Translations under genes and position numbers: made by a program
The notes under the pieces: generated by a model
What the model was told of the DNA's origin: nothing
Databases searched by the model: none
What the model saw: the letters and a program-made list of their open reading frames with translations, nothing else
Shown here: in pieces, positions 1-8,478 of the stretch
Position numbering within the stretch: the first letter of the stretch is position 1
Layout: every line of letters begins with the position of its first letter
Assembly: GCA_041946965.1 (NCBI GenBank)
Contig: JBHGBM010000023.1
Span: 62,001 to 126,000 of the forward strand
Reading direction: 5' to 3'
DNA: 64,000 bases
Source of the DNA: JBHGBM01 sp041946965
Lineage (GTDB): Bacteria > Acidobacteriota > Terriglobia > Bryobacterales > Bryobacteraceae

Positions 1-2725
1 ACCGCTTGTCGGCGCGCAGCGTGAAGGCGTGATAGACGGAATCCCCCGCGGGCCTGCGGAACAGCGTGATGGACGAGTATTGGGGGAAAGGCAGCAGCAA
101 CTGGCGCCGCGCCACGGTGGGAGCGCTCAACGCGCCCGTGCTCACACGCCCGTAATACGGGTTGGGCACCTGCTCCAGCAGCGCCGAGCCGAGCGAGAGG
201 TTGGCCGGATCGGCGGTGTTGAAAGCCAGCCCCTGCCACAGGTGCTCGCCGCGGCTGCCGGTATAGGCCGCCTCCACCAGCAGGTTGGCCGTTAGCTGCC
301 GTTGCACACTGGTGGTCCATTGGTGCTGCAAGGGGGTGAGATAGTCCCGCAACGCGGAGCTCACGCTGCCTCCTACCAGGTCCGAGGGCGGCACGTTGAA
401 GCCGGTGACGAACGGGTTGGCGAGGTTGGCGCCCTGCGGCGGGCGGTGCTGGATCGGGTCCGGCGGGCCCTGGTACACCGCCGTGCTGGTCTGAAAGCCG
501 CTGCCCAGCTCGTTGGACACCGCGCCGATGCCGCCGTTGCCTTGCGCGTAAAACAGGCCGTAGCCGGCGCGGTACACGGTGCGCGGCGCGAAGCGCCAGG
601 CAATGCCGATGCGCGGGCCGAAGTTGTTGGTATCGGGATCGGTCTGCCCGCGGCGCTCCGGCTTCACCGGAAGCAGGGCACCGGGCAGACCGAGCACCGG
701 GTCCGGCGCGCGCGGATCGAAGTAAGCCAGATGATTGAAGCGGTCTTTCCACGGCGTGGTGTATTCGTACCGCAGGCCCAGGTCGAGGGTCAGCACGCGG
801 CTGAGCCGGACGTTGTCCTGGAAGAACGCGGCGGTGTACACCTGCTGGGTGGCGAGCGCGGGATCGAGCGTCAGGTTGCCGCTGGTGGCGAGGCCGAGCA
901 GCATGGTCGCGAGGCCAAAGCCGGCGTTGGCGGAGGAACGCGCGGGGTCCGGTCCCTGAGTGTAGGTGCGCCCGAAGCCGTAGCTGCCCGCCGGCGCGCT
1001 GGGCGAATAGGTGTTGTTGCGGAAGAATTCGAGATCGGCCCCCACCTTCATGGTGTGGCGTCCGCGCACCCATGTGATGGTGGCCTGCGTCTGCCGGTTC
1101 TCCTGCACGCTGAGCCGCAGGGCCGTGGTGTCGGGCCCTATGCCGGTCATGTCGCTGACGTCCACCCGAGGGAAGAGGCGCGCCCGCACCACCGAAGCCA
1201 CCGGCGCCGCAAAACCGAGCTGCGCGATATCGAAGCCCAGGCTGGTGGGCCGGCTGTCCTTGTGATTGCGCGTAAAGCCGATGCGGAACTCGCCGATCAG
1301 GTTGGGCCGGAAGGTCACGGTGTCTCCCGCGATGGTGCTGGAGGTCAGCGACACGATGGGCTCGATCGAGGTGGAGGTCTGGCGCGGAAACGCGTCGTTG
1401 ACGCGCACGTTGGAATCGCGGTTGCCGCTCTCGACGCCCATGCGCAGGAACAGCCGCTGGCGGTCGCTCAGCACGTGGTCCAGGCGGGTGAGGAACCGGA
1501 TGATGCGGTTGCTGTCCGACCCGCCCGCGGCATAGTTGCGCGCGTGCGTCACCGGGTCGCCGGGCGCGTTGGGCGCGGGATAGTAGGCGGCGATCTTCGA
1601 GGCTACCGGATCGATGCGGCTCTGCGGCACCCGGTTCCCCGGAAAGGCCGCGCGAACGTAGGTCCCGGCGCGGGCCGGGTCGGGCGCCGTGGTGAGCGGA
1701 TCGTAGATCAGGATCTGCCTGCCGTTAGCCCCGACGGTCTGGCTGAAATCGCCGCCGCGCTCGGCCGCCGTGGGCACCGTAGCCACGGTCGAGTTCGGCA
1801 CACGCTGCGGAATGCCTTCCAGGTTGGCGAAAAAGAAGGAACGGTTGCGGCCGTTATAGAGACGCGGCAGCCATACCGGCCCGCCGAGCGCGCCGCCGAA
1901 CTCGTTGCGGCGCAGCACGTCGCGCCCCAGCCCGTTCAGGGTGTTGGTATACGAGTTGGCGTTGAGCGCATTGTTGCGAAAGAACTCGTACAGCGATCCA
2001 TGGACCCGGTTGGTGCCCATCTTGGTGGTTACGTTGGTGGTGCCACCCGCGGAACGCCCGAATTCCGCCGAGTAGCTGCTGGTCTGCACCTTGAACTCCT
2101 GCACGGCTTCGAGCGGCGGCGTGTAAGATGCGTCGTTGGTGGTGGAATTGAGCACCTGCCCGCCATCCAGCAGCACCGCGTTCGCGTTCGAGCGGCCCCC
2201 GTTGATCAGCGGCCCGGTGCCCGCGTTGCCCTTGGGCGTGACCGCGGGCGCCAGTACCACCAGCGAGAACGGATTGCGGCCGAGCAGCGGCAGTTCCAGG
2301 ATCTTCTCCGACTGAATGGTGGCGCCGAGCGAGGCCTCCTGCTGCTCGAGCAGCGGCGCCTGGGCCTCCACCGTCACCTGCTGCTGCACCGCAGAGAGTT
2401 CCAGCACAAGGTTCAGCGTGCCGGCTTGCGCGACCGAGAGCGCCAGCTTGGGAACCACCGCCGTGGCAAAACCCTGGCGGGAAACCTCGACGCGGTACTC
2501 GCCCGGCAACAGCCCCGCGTAAAAGGCGCCCGCGGCATTGGTGGCGGTCACGGTCCTGATGGAGGTCGCCAGGTTCTCAATGGCCACCCGCGCTTCCGGG
2601 AGCGCCGCGCCGGTCGCATCGGTAATGATTCCGGAGAGGGAGGCCCTCTCGGACTGGGCGTTCAGACAGGCCGCAGCCGCCAGGCCCGCCGCCACGATCA
2701 ACAGCTTTGACATGCGCCTCATCAT
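1..2725 (-). CDS. Oar-like TonB-dependent outer-membrane receptor (partial, runs off left edge)
   Basis: Outer-membrane receptor of the large Oar/TonB-dependent type common in Acidobacteria, presumably importing an oligomeric nutrient; substrate unknown. About 908 residues are visible. A signal peptide (ending near CLNAQ, about residue 24) is followed by a carboxypeptidase-regulatory beta-sandwich (roughly residues 26-105) with the typical 'SGIITDATGAALPEA' opening, then a plug-like region containing 'SSYSAEFGRSAGG', and then the start of the beta-barrel. The C-terminus lies outside the window. I chose the start at 2725 because GGAGG (2733-2737) sits 7 nt upstream; in-frame ATGs at 2722 and 2713 are alternatives. 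It is divergent from the aminotransferase. Family assignment is secure, ligand is not. Confidence 0.88.
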   Translation of the reverse strand, partial: MMRRMSKLLIVAAGLAAAACLNAQSERASLSGIITDATGAALPEARVAIENLATSIRTVTATNAAGAFYAGLLPGEYRVEVSRQGFATAVVPKLALSVAQAGTLNLVLELSAVQQQVTVEAQAPLLEQQEASLGATIQSEKILELPLLGRNPFSLVVLAPAVTPKGNAGTGPLINGGRSNANAVLLDGGQVLNSTTNDASYTPPLEAVQEFKVQTSSYSAEFGRSAGGTTNVTTKMGTNRVHGSLYEFFRNNALNANSYTNTLNGLGRDVLRRNEFGGALGGPVWLPRLYNGRNRSFFFANLEGIPQRVPNSTVATVPTAAERGGDFSQTVGANGRQILIYDPLTTAPDPARAGTYVRAAFPGNRVPQSRIDPVASKIAAYYPAPNAPGDPVTHARNYAAGGSDSNRIIRFLTRLDHVLSDRQRLFLRMGVESGNRDSNVRVNDAFPRQTSTSIEPIVSLTSSTIAGDTVTFRPNLIGEFRIGFTRNHKDSRPTSLGFDIAQLGFAAPVASVVRARLFPRVDVSDMTGIGPDTTALRLSVQENRQTQATITWVRGRHTMKVGADLEFFRNNTYSPSAPAGSYGFGRTYTQGPDPARSSANAGFGLATMLLGLATSGNLTLDPALATQQVYTAAFFQDNVRLSRVLTLDLGLRYEYTTPWKDRFNHLAYFDPRAPDPVLGLPGALLPVKPERRGQTDPDTNNFGPRIGIAWRFAPRTVYRAGYGLFYAQGNGGIGAVSNELGSGFQTSTAVYQGPPDPIQHRPPQGANLANPFVTGFNVPPSDLVGGSVSSALRDYLTPLQHQWTTSVQRQLTANLLVEAAYTGSRGEHLWQGLAFNTADPANLSLGSALLEQVPNPYYGRVSTGALSAPTVARRQLLLPFPQYSSITLFRRPAGDSVYHAFTLRADKR

Positions 2726-2790
2726 ATCGCAACCTCCAATAGGCGGGACACCCGGGCCGGAAGGACGGCCGGCGGCCAAAGTCGCATGTT

Positions 2791-2796
2791 TATACT
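2791..2796 (+). promoter_or_regulatory. TATACT -10-like box, 7 nt before the aminotransferase start
   Basis: TATACT ends 7 nt before ATG 2804. The intervening GGAGTAA could also act as a weak ribosome site, so leaderless and leadered transcription are both possible. Confidence 0.4.
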
Positions 2797-2803
2797 GGAG
2801 TAA

Positions 2804-4186
2804 ATGGCCAAAGAATACGCTTTGACTCCCCAGAAGATCGCCCGCGTGGAGACCCGGTACCGCCGCATGGCGACCGAGTTTCCAGTTCCGGAGTCGATCC
2901 CGATATTGCAGAGACTGTGCGCGTACGAGCCGCTGGCCATGCGCGGACAGCCCCCGGTGGTCTGGAACCGCGCGGAGGGCTTTCAGGTGTATGACCCCTG
3001 GGGCAACCAGTGGATCGACTGGTCTTCCGGCGTGCTAATCACCAACGCGGGCCATGGCCGGCAGGAGATCGTGGACGCGATCACGGCGCAGGCCGCCTCG
3101 CACCTGCTGACCAATTACTGTTTCCCGAGCGAGATCCGCGGACGGCTGGCGGAGCGCATTTCGAACCTGCTGCCGGAGCCGCTGAAGAAGGTTTTTCTGC
3201 TGACCACCGGGTCGGAGACGGTGGAGTGCGCCATCAAGCTGAGCCGCGCGCAGGGCATCAAGACGGGCGGCCGTTCCAAGCACGTGATCGTCAGCTTTGA
3301 GAAGGCCTTCCACGGGCGCACGCTCGGCTCGCAGCAGGCCGGCGGCATCCCCGGCTTGAAGGAGTGGATCGTCAACCTCGACCCGGGTTTCGTGCAGTTG
3401 CCGTTCCCGGATGGCTTCTGGAATTCCGATGTGTCGTTCGCGTTGTTCGAGCGCAAGCTGCGCGAAGCCGGGGTGGAACCGCAAAATGTTGCGGGCGTGC
3501 TGCTGGAGACCTACCAGGGCGGCACCGCATCGTTCGCTCCACCCGAGTACATGCGCGCGCTGCGCAACTGGTGCGACGGCCACAAGGCGCTCCTGATCTT
3601 CGATGAAGTGCAGGCCGGTTTCGGCCGCACCGGCACGATGTGGGGCTTCGAACACTACGGCGTGGTCCCCGACCTGATCACTTTCGGAAAGGGCATCTCC
3701 AGCTCGCTGCCGATCTCCGCGGTGGCCGGGCGTCCGGACGTCATGGACCTGTTCCCGGCCGGCAGCATGACCTCCACCCACACCGGCAACCCGGTATGCT
3801 GCGCGGCGGCGCTGGCCTCCATCGACCTGGTAGTGAAAGAGGACCTGGCCGAAAACGCGCGCAAGATGGGCGCCATCCTGCACGAGCGGCTGAACGTTAT
3901 GATGGCGCGTTATCCGCAGATCGGCGCGGTGCACGGCAAGGGACTGGTGGCGGGCGTGAGCTGCATCCAGCCGGGAACCAGGAACCCTGACGGCGATTTC
4001 GCCTGGGACGTGGTGATGCGCTCCATTTGCAAGGGCGTGCTGATGTTCAGCCCGGTGGGGCCGAACGGCTGCGTGATCAAGATCGCGCCGCCGCTGGTCA
4101 TCACCGAACCGGCGCTGCTGGAAAGCATCGCCGCATTCGAGGAGGCGTTCGCCGAAGCCGTTCAGGCCAAGGCGGCGGCAGCGTAA
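2804..4186 (+). CDS. Class III PLP-dependent aminotransferase (4-aminobutyrate aminotransferase-like)
   Basis: Fold-type I aminotransferase of the ornithine/4-aminobutyrate group, 460 aa, the usual length. It transfers an omega- or alpha-amino group to a keto acid in the cytoplasm. Visible signatures: 'TTGSETVECAIK' (phosphate-binding region), 'IFDEVQAGFGRTG' with the cofactor Asp near residue 267, and the Schiff-base lysine in 'ITFGKGISS' (about K296). The stop overlaps the next gene's ATG by one base (TAATG at 4184-4188), so the two are very likely cotranscribed and may act on one substrate, perhaps an amino sugar or amino acid derivative. Exact substrate cannot be told from sequence. Confidence 0.85.
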   Translation: MAKEYALTPQKIARVETRYRRMATEFPVPESIPILQRLCAYEPLAMRGQPPVVWNRAEGFQVYDPWGNQWIDWSSGVLITNAGHGRQEIVDAITAQAASHLLTNYCFPSEIRGRLAERISNLLPEPLKKVFLLTTGSETVECAIKLSRAQGIKTGGRSKHVIVSFEKAFHGRTLGSQQAGGIPGLKEWIVNLDPGFVQLPFPDGFWNSDVSFALFERKLREAGVEPQNVAGVLLETYQGGTASFAPPEYMRALRNWCDGHKALLIFDEVQAGFGRTGTMWGFEHYGVVPDLITFGKGISSSLPISAVAGRPDVMDLFPAGSMTSTHTGNPVCCAAALASIDLVVKEDLAENARKMGAILHERLNVMMARYPQIGAVHGKGLVAGVSCIQPGTRNPDGDFAWDVVMRSICKGVLMFSPVGPNGCVIKIAPPLVITEPALLESIAAFEEAFAEAVQAKAAAA

Positions 4187-5391
4187 TGTACCAGCCCCAA
4201 GTAGCCATCATCGGCGGCGGCATGATCACCCACGATCAACTGCTGCCGTCGCTCTATCACATGCAGCGGCAGGGGCGCATCGGAGACATCTCCGTCAGCG
4301 CCCTGAACCTGAGAACCATCCGCGCGCTGGCCGATGCTGAAGGGATCCGGCGCGCCTTTCCGGGCCAGTCGTTCAAGCCGTACCCGGCGGGCGGCGATCC
4401 CGACGCGAACCAGCCGGAACTGTACCGCGAGATGCTCGCCGCGCTGCCTCCGCGGCAGGTTGTGGTGGTGGCGGTGCCGGACCAGCTTCACTACCCGGTC
4501 ATCATGGAGGCGCTCGGGCACGATCAACACGTCCTCACCGTGAAACCGCTGGTGCTGAAGCACGCGCAGGCCGTCGAGATCGAACGCGAAGCGTTCCGCC
4601 GCGGGCTGATGATAGGCGTAGAGTACCACAAGCGCTTCGACGACCGCAGCCTGATGGCGCGCCGCCGCTACCGCGCGGGCCTCTTCGGCGATTTCATGCT
4701 GGGGACCGCATGCCTGCTGGAGAAGTGGTACTACCGCTACTCCAATTTCCAGAACTGGATGACGAAGGAGAACTCCGACGCCTTCACTTACATCGGCTGC
4801 CATTACGTGGACCTGGTGCACTTCATCACCGGGCTGCTGCCGGTAGCGGTGAGCGTTTACGGCATCCCGGACAAGTTCCCCAACGGCAAGGAAGGCTACC
4901 TCTGGACGGACGCGCGCGTCATCTGGAACAACGGCGCCTGCCTCAACGTGCAAAACGCGCTGGGGTTCCCGGATGCGGCGCCCGGCACCAACACCCAGAG
5001 CCTCACCATGTACTGCAAGGGCGCGGAGAACGGCACGCTGCTCTACCACTCCGACCAGTACCGAGGCCTGAAGTACAGCTATACGGAGAAGAGCACCGAT
5101 CCCGGCTCCACGGTCTACGCCGAGCCCAGCCCCGACTACTTCCAATACGTGGATCTGGGCGGTCCCGGGCTCGTGCCCGTCGGCTACGGCTACCGCTCGG
5201 TGGAGGCCATCGTCAGCCACGCGATCGCGGTGGAGCAACAGGGCGATCTCGCGGCGCGGCAGGCGAAGCTTCGCGAAATCGACGCCGCTGGAGTGATCGC
5301 CACGCCGGCCAATAGCGCCTACAACGAAAAGGTGCTCGAAGCCGGCCGCACATCCATCGAAAACGGCGGACGGCTGGTGGAAATCACTTAA
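4186..5391 (+). CDS. Gfo/Idh/MocA family oxidoreductase
   Basis: NAD(P)-dependent oxidoreductase, 401 aa, of the family acting on sugars, inositols and related polyols. The N-terminal Rossmann motif reads 'VAIIGGGMI' (residues 6-14), and the family's K-P motif appears as 'TVKPL'. 'GVEYHKRFDD' matches the strand leading into the C-terminal substrate domain. The start overlaps the aminotransferase stop by one base, which decides the ATG at 4186; longer in-frame extensions would overlap that gene. No signal peptide, so cytoplasmic. The pair suggests oxidation followed by transamination of one substrate; that is inference. Confidence 0.85.
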   Translation: MYQPQVAIIGGGMITHDQLLPSLYHMQRQGRIGDISVSALNLRTIRALADAEGIRRAFPGQSFKPYPAGGDPDANQPELYREMLAALPPRQVVVVAVPDQLHYPVIMEALGHDQHVLTVKPLVLKHAQAVEIEREAFRRGLMIGVEYHKRFDDRSLMARRRYRAGLFGDFMLGTACLLEKWYYRYSNFQNWMTKENSDAFTYIGCHYVDLVHFITGLLPVAVSVYGIPDKFPNGKEGYLWTDARVIWNNGACLNVQNALGFPDAAPGTNTQSLTMYCKGAENGTLLYHSDQYRGLKYSYTEKSTDPGSTVYAEPSPDYFQYVDLGGPGLVPVGYGYRSVEAIVSHAIAVEQQGDLAARQAKLREIDAAGVIATPANSAYNEKVLEAGRTSIENGGRLVEIT

Positions 5392-6034
5392 ACCGCAGCA
5401 CGATTTTGCCGTCCGCGGCTTTATACGTGAGCTCCAGGTCTTTGAGCTTCTGCTTGCCCAGCGGGAAGCAGAGCAGGCCGGTGAGCGTCTCGGCCGTTTT
5501 CTTCTCCGGAAGCATGGCCGCGCCGAGGGTGGCTTCGAGCGGGTTGGCTTTGCCGGTGCGCGCCGTGCTGCGGGCCTCGGTCACGCTCCCGCCGGCGCCG
5601 ACGGTCATGCCGTCGCCGCCCAGCCGTTGCGGCCTGCCCATGGTTCCGGGAGCGCCGCCCCAGACGGGGCCGCTTTCTTCAGCCGATATGCCCCCGCCGC
5701 CGCTTGTGCCGCGGGAGATGACCAGCACGCCCGAACCGGCAATCTGGCTGGGTGCGAAGGGCGTGCTGCGCTCGCCGTCCTTGTCCGTGCGCAGCACAAA
5801 ATCGTCGCGCCGCACGTCAATCTCTTTGCCGAACCGCGAGGCGATCTTCACGTCCATGAGGATGTAATGGCCATCCAGATCCGAGCCCAGCCGCTGCTTG
5901 ATGGCGGCGCGGTCGAGCATGGGGGTTGCGATGAGTTCGATGGTTTCCGTCTCCCCGCGCGAGGGAGCGGGCCCTTTTTTGTCCGCCCCGGCAAGGGCCA
6001 GCGGGATTGCCAGGGCCATTACGGCTGCGCGCAT
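5384..6034 (-). CDS. Secreted protein of unknown function
   Basis: 216 aa with an N-terminal hydrophobic signal peptide (residues 1-16, ending at ALAGA). I do not recognise the family. The middle (about residues 100-150) is rich in Gly and Ser and looks disordered. The part before it ('GHYILMDVKIASRFGKEIDVRRDDFVLR') has the alternating pattern of a beta-sandwich that reads like DUF4352-type or telokin-like extracellular domains, but this is a weak resemblance. The C-terminal segment resumes a beta pattern ending 'GKIVLRFK'. The 3' end overlaps the preceding plus-strand oxidoreductase by 8 bp (convergent). A TATAAT box lies 10 nt upstream. Confidence 0.6.
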   Translation of the reverse strand: MRAAVMALAIPLALAGADKKGPAPSRGETETIELIATPMLDRAAIKQRLGSDLDGHYILMDVKIASRFGKEIDVRRDDFVLRTDKDGERSTPFAPSQIAGSGVLVISRGTSGGGGISAEESGPVWGGAPGTMGRPQRLGGDGMTVGAGGSVTEARSTARTGKANPLEATLGAAMLPEKKTAETLTGLLCFPLGKQKLKDLELTYKAADGKIVLRFK

Positions 6035-6044
6035 TAGCCATCAC

Positions 6045-6050
6045 ATTATA
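6045..6050 (-). promoter_or_regulatory. TATAAT -10 box for the 5384-6034 gene
   Basis: A perfect TATAAT on the minus strand, 10 nt from the start at 6034. It lies back to back with the TACACT box that serves the plus-strand peptidase. Confidence 0.5.
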
Positions 6051-6055
6051 CCGGG

Positions 6056-6061
6056 TACACT
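6056..6061 (+). promoter_or_regulatory. TACACT -10-like box, 7 nt before the M1 peptidase start
   Basis: TACACT is followed by 7 nt and ATG 6069 with no Shine-Dalgarno sequence. This is the arrangement expected for a leaderless mRNA. Confidence 0.45.
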
Positions 6062-6068
6062 AATTGAT

Positions 6069-8450
6069 ATGCGGTGGCTTCTCGCACTGGCCGGCGTTCC
6101 GGCGCTGGCGGCGGGTTCGGCGGCCGATCTCGCCGGCGGCATCCGCCAGATGAAGCTCGACCCCGAGGAGTGCTACCGCGTACGGGATCTCACACTGGTA
6201 AAGCAGGACCTGCGCATCTACCTCACCGAGGGTTACCTGGTCTTCGCCACGCCCACGGCCGGCCGCCGCACCGTCGCCGTTTTCACCGCCACGGAAAGCG
6301 AGGGCGGCGATGCGGAAGTCCTGCTGATGCCGCCCACGCGCGGCGAGCGGCGCTCGCTCGCCTCCTACACAAATTCGCCCAACCTGGCCGAGCATATCAC
6401 TTCCGCGGTGCTGGTGTTTTCCGACGACAGCTACGCCGATCTCACCGCCCAGGCGCGCGCCCGCTCCAGCCGCAAGGTGCCCGAAATGGGCCTGCTGCTG
6501 GCCGACAAGTGGAACCCCGTCATGGGCAACATCGCCGCCAGTTTCGAGACCCGCCTGGCGCTCGATCTGCTTTCCTCCAATCCCGGTTTCTTCGCCGGCG
6601 CGTTCTCCGGCCGCAAGCTGGGCAACTTCGACGTGCTCTACGACCCGCGCGCCCGCGAGCAGATCGTGGTGGGGCAGGTGGCCGCCGCGCGCGATAACCG
6701 CGCCTACTTCGACGTCTGGACCAGCTTCGAAGCGCGCTCCTTCCGCCAGTCGGGCCGCGAGGTAACGCCGGAGTTCACGCTTTCCGACTACCGCATCGAG
6801 GCCACGGTGGAGCCCAACCTGCTGCTGCGCGTCTGGGGCGAGGTGAAGGTGCAGCCCGCCGAGCCGCTGCGCGCGCTGGCCTTCGACCTCTCCCGCGACA
6901 TGCGCGTGCTGGGCGCCACGGTGGACGGCCACGACGCCGAGTTCCTCCAGCGCGAATCCATGCGCGCCAACCTGGTGCGCAATACGGGCAACGATCTCGT
7001 GATCATCGTGCCGCCGGCGCCGCTCGACCCGGGCCGGGTGTACGAAGTGGGCTTTCGCGCCGAGGGCAAGGTGATTCACGACGCGGGCAACCAGGTGTAC
7101 TTCGTCAGCTCGCGCGGCAACTGGTATCCAAACCGCTGGATGCAGTTCGCCACCTTCGATCTGACCTTCCGCTACCCTCAGAATTTCGACCTGGTCACGC
7201 CGGGCCAGGTGGTGGAAGAAAAAATCGACGGCGACTGGCGCATCACGCGGCGGCAGACCTGGGTGCCCATACGGCTGGCGGGCTTCAACCTGGGCCATTA
7301 CGAACGTGTGCAGGCCTCGCGCGCGGGCTATTCGGTGGAAGTGTGCGCCAACCGCAGCGTGGAGAGCGCCTTGCAGCCCCGGATTCCTCAATACGTTCTG
7401 CTGCCGCCCCCGCCGGCGTGGCCGCGCAACCGCCGCGCCGAAGTCGTCGCGGTGCAGCCGGAGCTGGCGGCGCCGCCCAACCCCCGCGCGCGGCTTCAGG
7501 AGCTGGCCTCCGACGTGGCCGCGGCGCTTGAATTCATGAGCAGCCGCTTCGGCCCGCCCGCCATGAAGCACCTCACGGTCTCGCCCGTCCCCGGCGCTTT
7601 CGGGCAAGGTTTTCCAGGGCTGTTATATCTCTCCACCCTGAGCTACCTGGGCCGGCAGGACAAGCCCGTGGCCGCCCTCGACGCGCGCCAGCAGCTCTTC
7701 TTCACGGAGATCCTCCAGGTGCACGAGGCCGCGCACCAATGGTGGGGCAACGTGGTGATGTCCTCCGGGTATCACGACGACTGGCTCATGGAGGCGCTGG
7801 CCAACTACTCCGCGCTGCTCTATCTGGAGAAGCGCAGGGGCGCGCGCACCGTGGACGCCGTTCTCGACGAGTACCGCGCGAACCTGCTCGAAAAGACCGG
7901 CGCGGGCTCAACGATCGACGCCACCGGCCCCATCGTACTCGGTTCGCGCCTGGAAAGCTCGCAAACGCCGCAGGCCTGGCGGCACATCATCTACGGCAAG
8001 GGTTCCTGGATCATGCACATGCTGCGCCGCCAGATGGGGGACGAGCGCTTCCTCGCCATGGTCGCGGAGTTGCGCCGCAGGTACGAATCCAAGGCCGTGA
8101 GCACGGAACAGTTTCGCCAACTCGCCGCGAAGTTTCTGCCGCCCAAATCCGACGACCCCGACCTCTCCATCTTTTTCGATCATTGGGTCTACGGCACGGG
8201 GATCCCCGAGCTGAAACTGGACTACGCGGTGAAGGGCAAGGCGCGCGCCCTGCGCCTCACCGGGAGGGTAACGCAGTCCGGCGTGGATGAGAACTTCAGC
8301 GCGCTGGCGCCCATTGAACTGCAATTCGGCCGCGGCAAGCAGGTCCATTGGGTGCGGACCTCGCACGAGCCGGAAGACTTTTCCATCCCGATCAGGCAGC
8401 AACCCACAAAGGTGCTGTTAGACCCCTCGCGGGCCGTGCTGCGCAAGTAA
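6069..8450 (+). CDS. M1 family metallopeptidase (gluzincin aminopeptidase-like), secreted
   Basis: 793 aa. The N-terminus 'MRWLLALAGVPALAAGSA' is a signal peptide, so the enzyme acts in the periplasm or outside. The zinc site is complete: HEAAH at about residues 552-556 (followed by QWWG) with the third ligand Glu 19 residues later in 'WLMEALANYSA' (about E575). This HExxH-x18-E layout is the M1 signature. The preceding 500 residues are beta-rich and longer than in classical aminopeptidase N, as in the acidobacterial M1-like proteins. ATG 6069 is preferred over longer in-frame starts because those would remove the signal peptide from the N-terminus and overlap the divergent gene. Confidence 0.85.
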   Translation: MRWLLALAGVPALAAGSAADLAGGIRQMKLDPEECYRVRDLTLVKQDLRIYLTEGYLVFATPTAGRRTVAVFTATESEGGDAEVLLMPPTRGERRSLASYTNSPNLAEHITSAVLVFSDDSYADLTAQARARSSRKVPEMGLLLADKWNPVMGNIAASFETRLALDLLSSNPGFFAGAFSGRKLGNFDVLYDPRAREQIVVGQVAAARDNRAYFDVWTSFEARSFRQSGREVTPEFTLSDYRIEATVEPNLLLRVWGEVKVQPAEPLRALAFDLSRDMRVLGATVDGHDAEFLQRESMRANLVRNTGNDLVIIVPPAPLDPGRVYEVGFRAEGKVIHDAGNQVYFVSSRGNWYPNRWMQFATFDLTFRYPQNFDLVTPGQVVEEKIDGDWRITRRQTWVPIRLAGFNLGHYERVQASRAGYSVEVCANRSVESALQPRIPQYVLLPPPPAWPRNRRAEVVAVQPELAAPPNPRARLQELASDVAAALEFMSSRFGPPAMKHLTVSPVPGAFGQGFPGLLYLSTLSYLGRQDKPVAALDARQQLFFTEILQVHEAAHQWWGNVVMSSGYHDDWLMEALANYSALLYLEKRRGARTVDAVLDEYRANLLEKTGAGSTIDATGPIVLGSRLESSQTPQAWRHIIYGKGSWIMHMLRRQMGDERFLAMVAELRRRYESKAVSTEQFRQLAAKFLPPKSDDPDLSIFFDHWVYGTGIPELKLDYAVKGKARALRLTGRVTQSGVDENFSALAPIELQFGRGKQVHWVRTSHEPEDFSIPIRQQPTKVLLDPSRAVLRK

Positions 8451-8478
8451 TGGCGATACAATTGAACATCCCCGCACG

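Noticed and set aside
302..2710. An 802-codon open frame on the plus strand opposite the left-edge receptor
   Set aside because: Its translation is low in recognisable motifs and dominated by Arg, Gly, His, Val and Ala. The minus frame gives a clear TonB receptor, so this is antisense to real coding DNA in a GC-rich genome.
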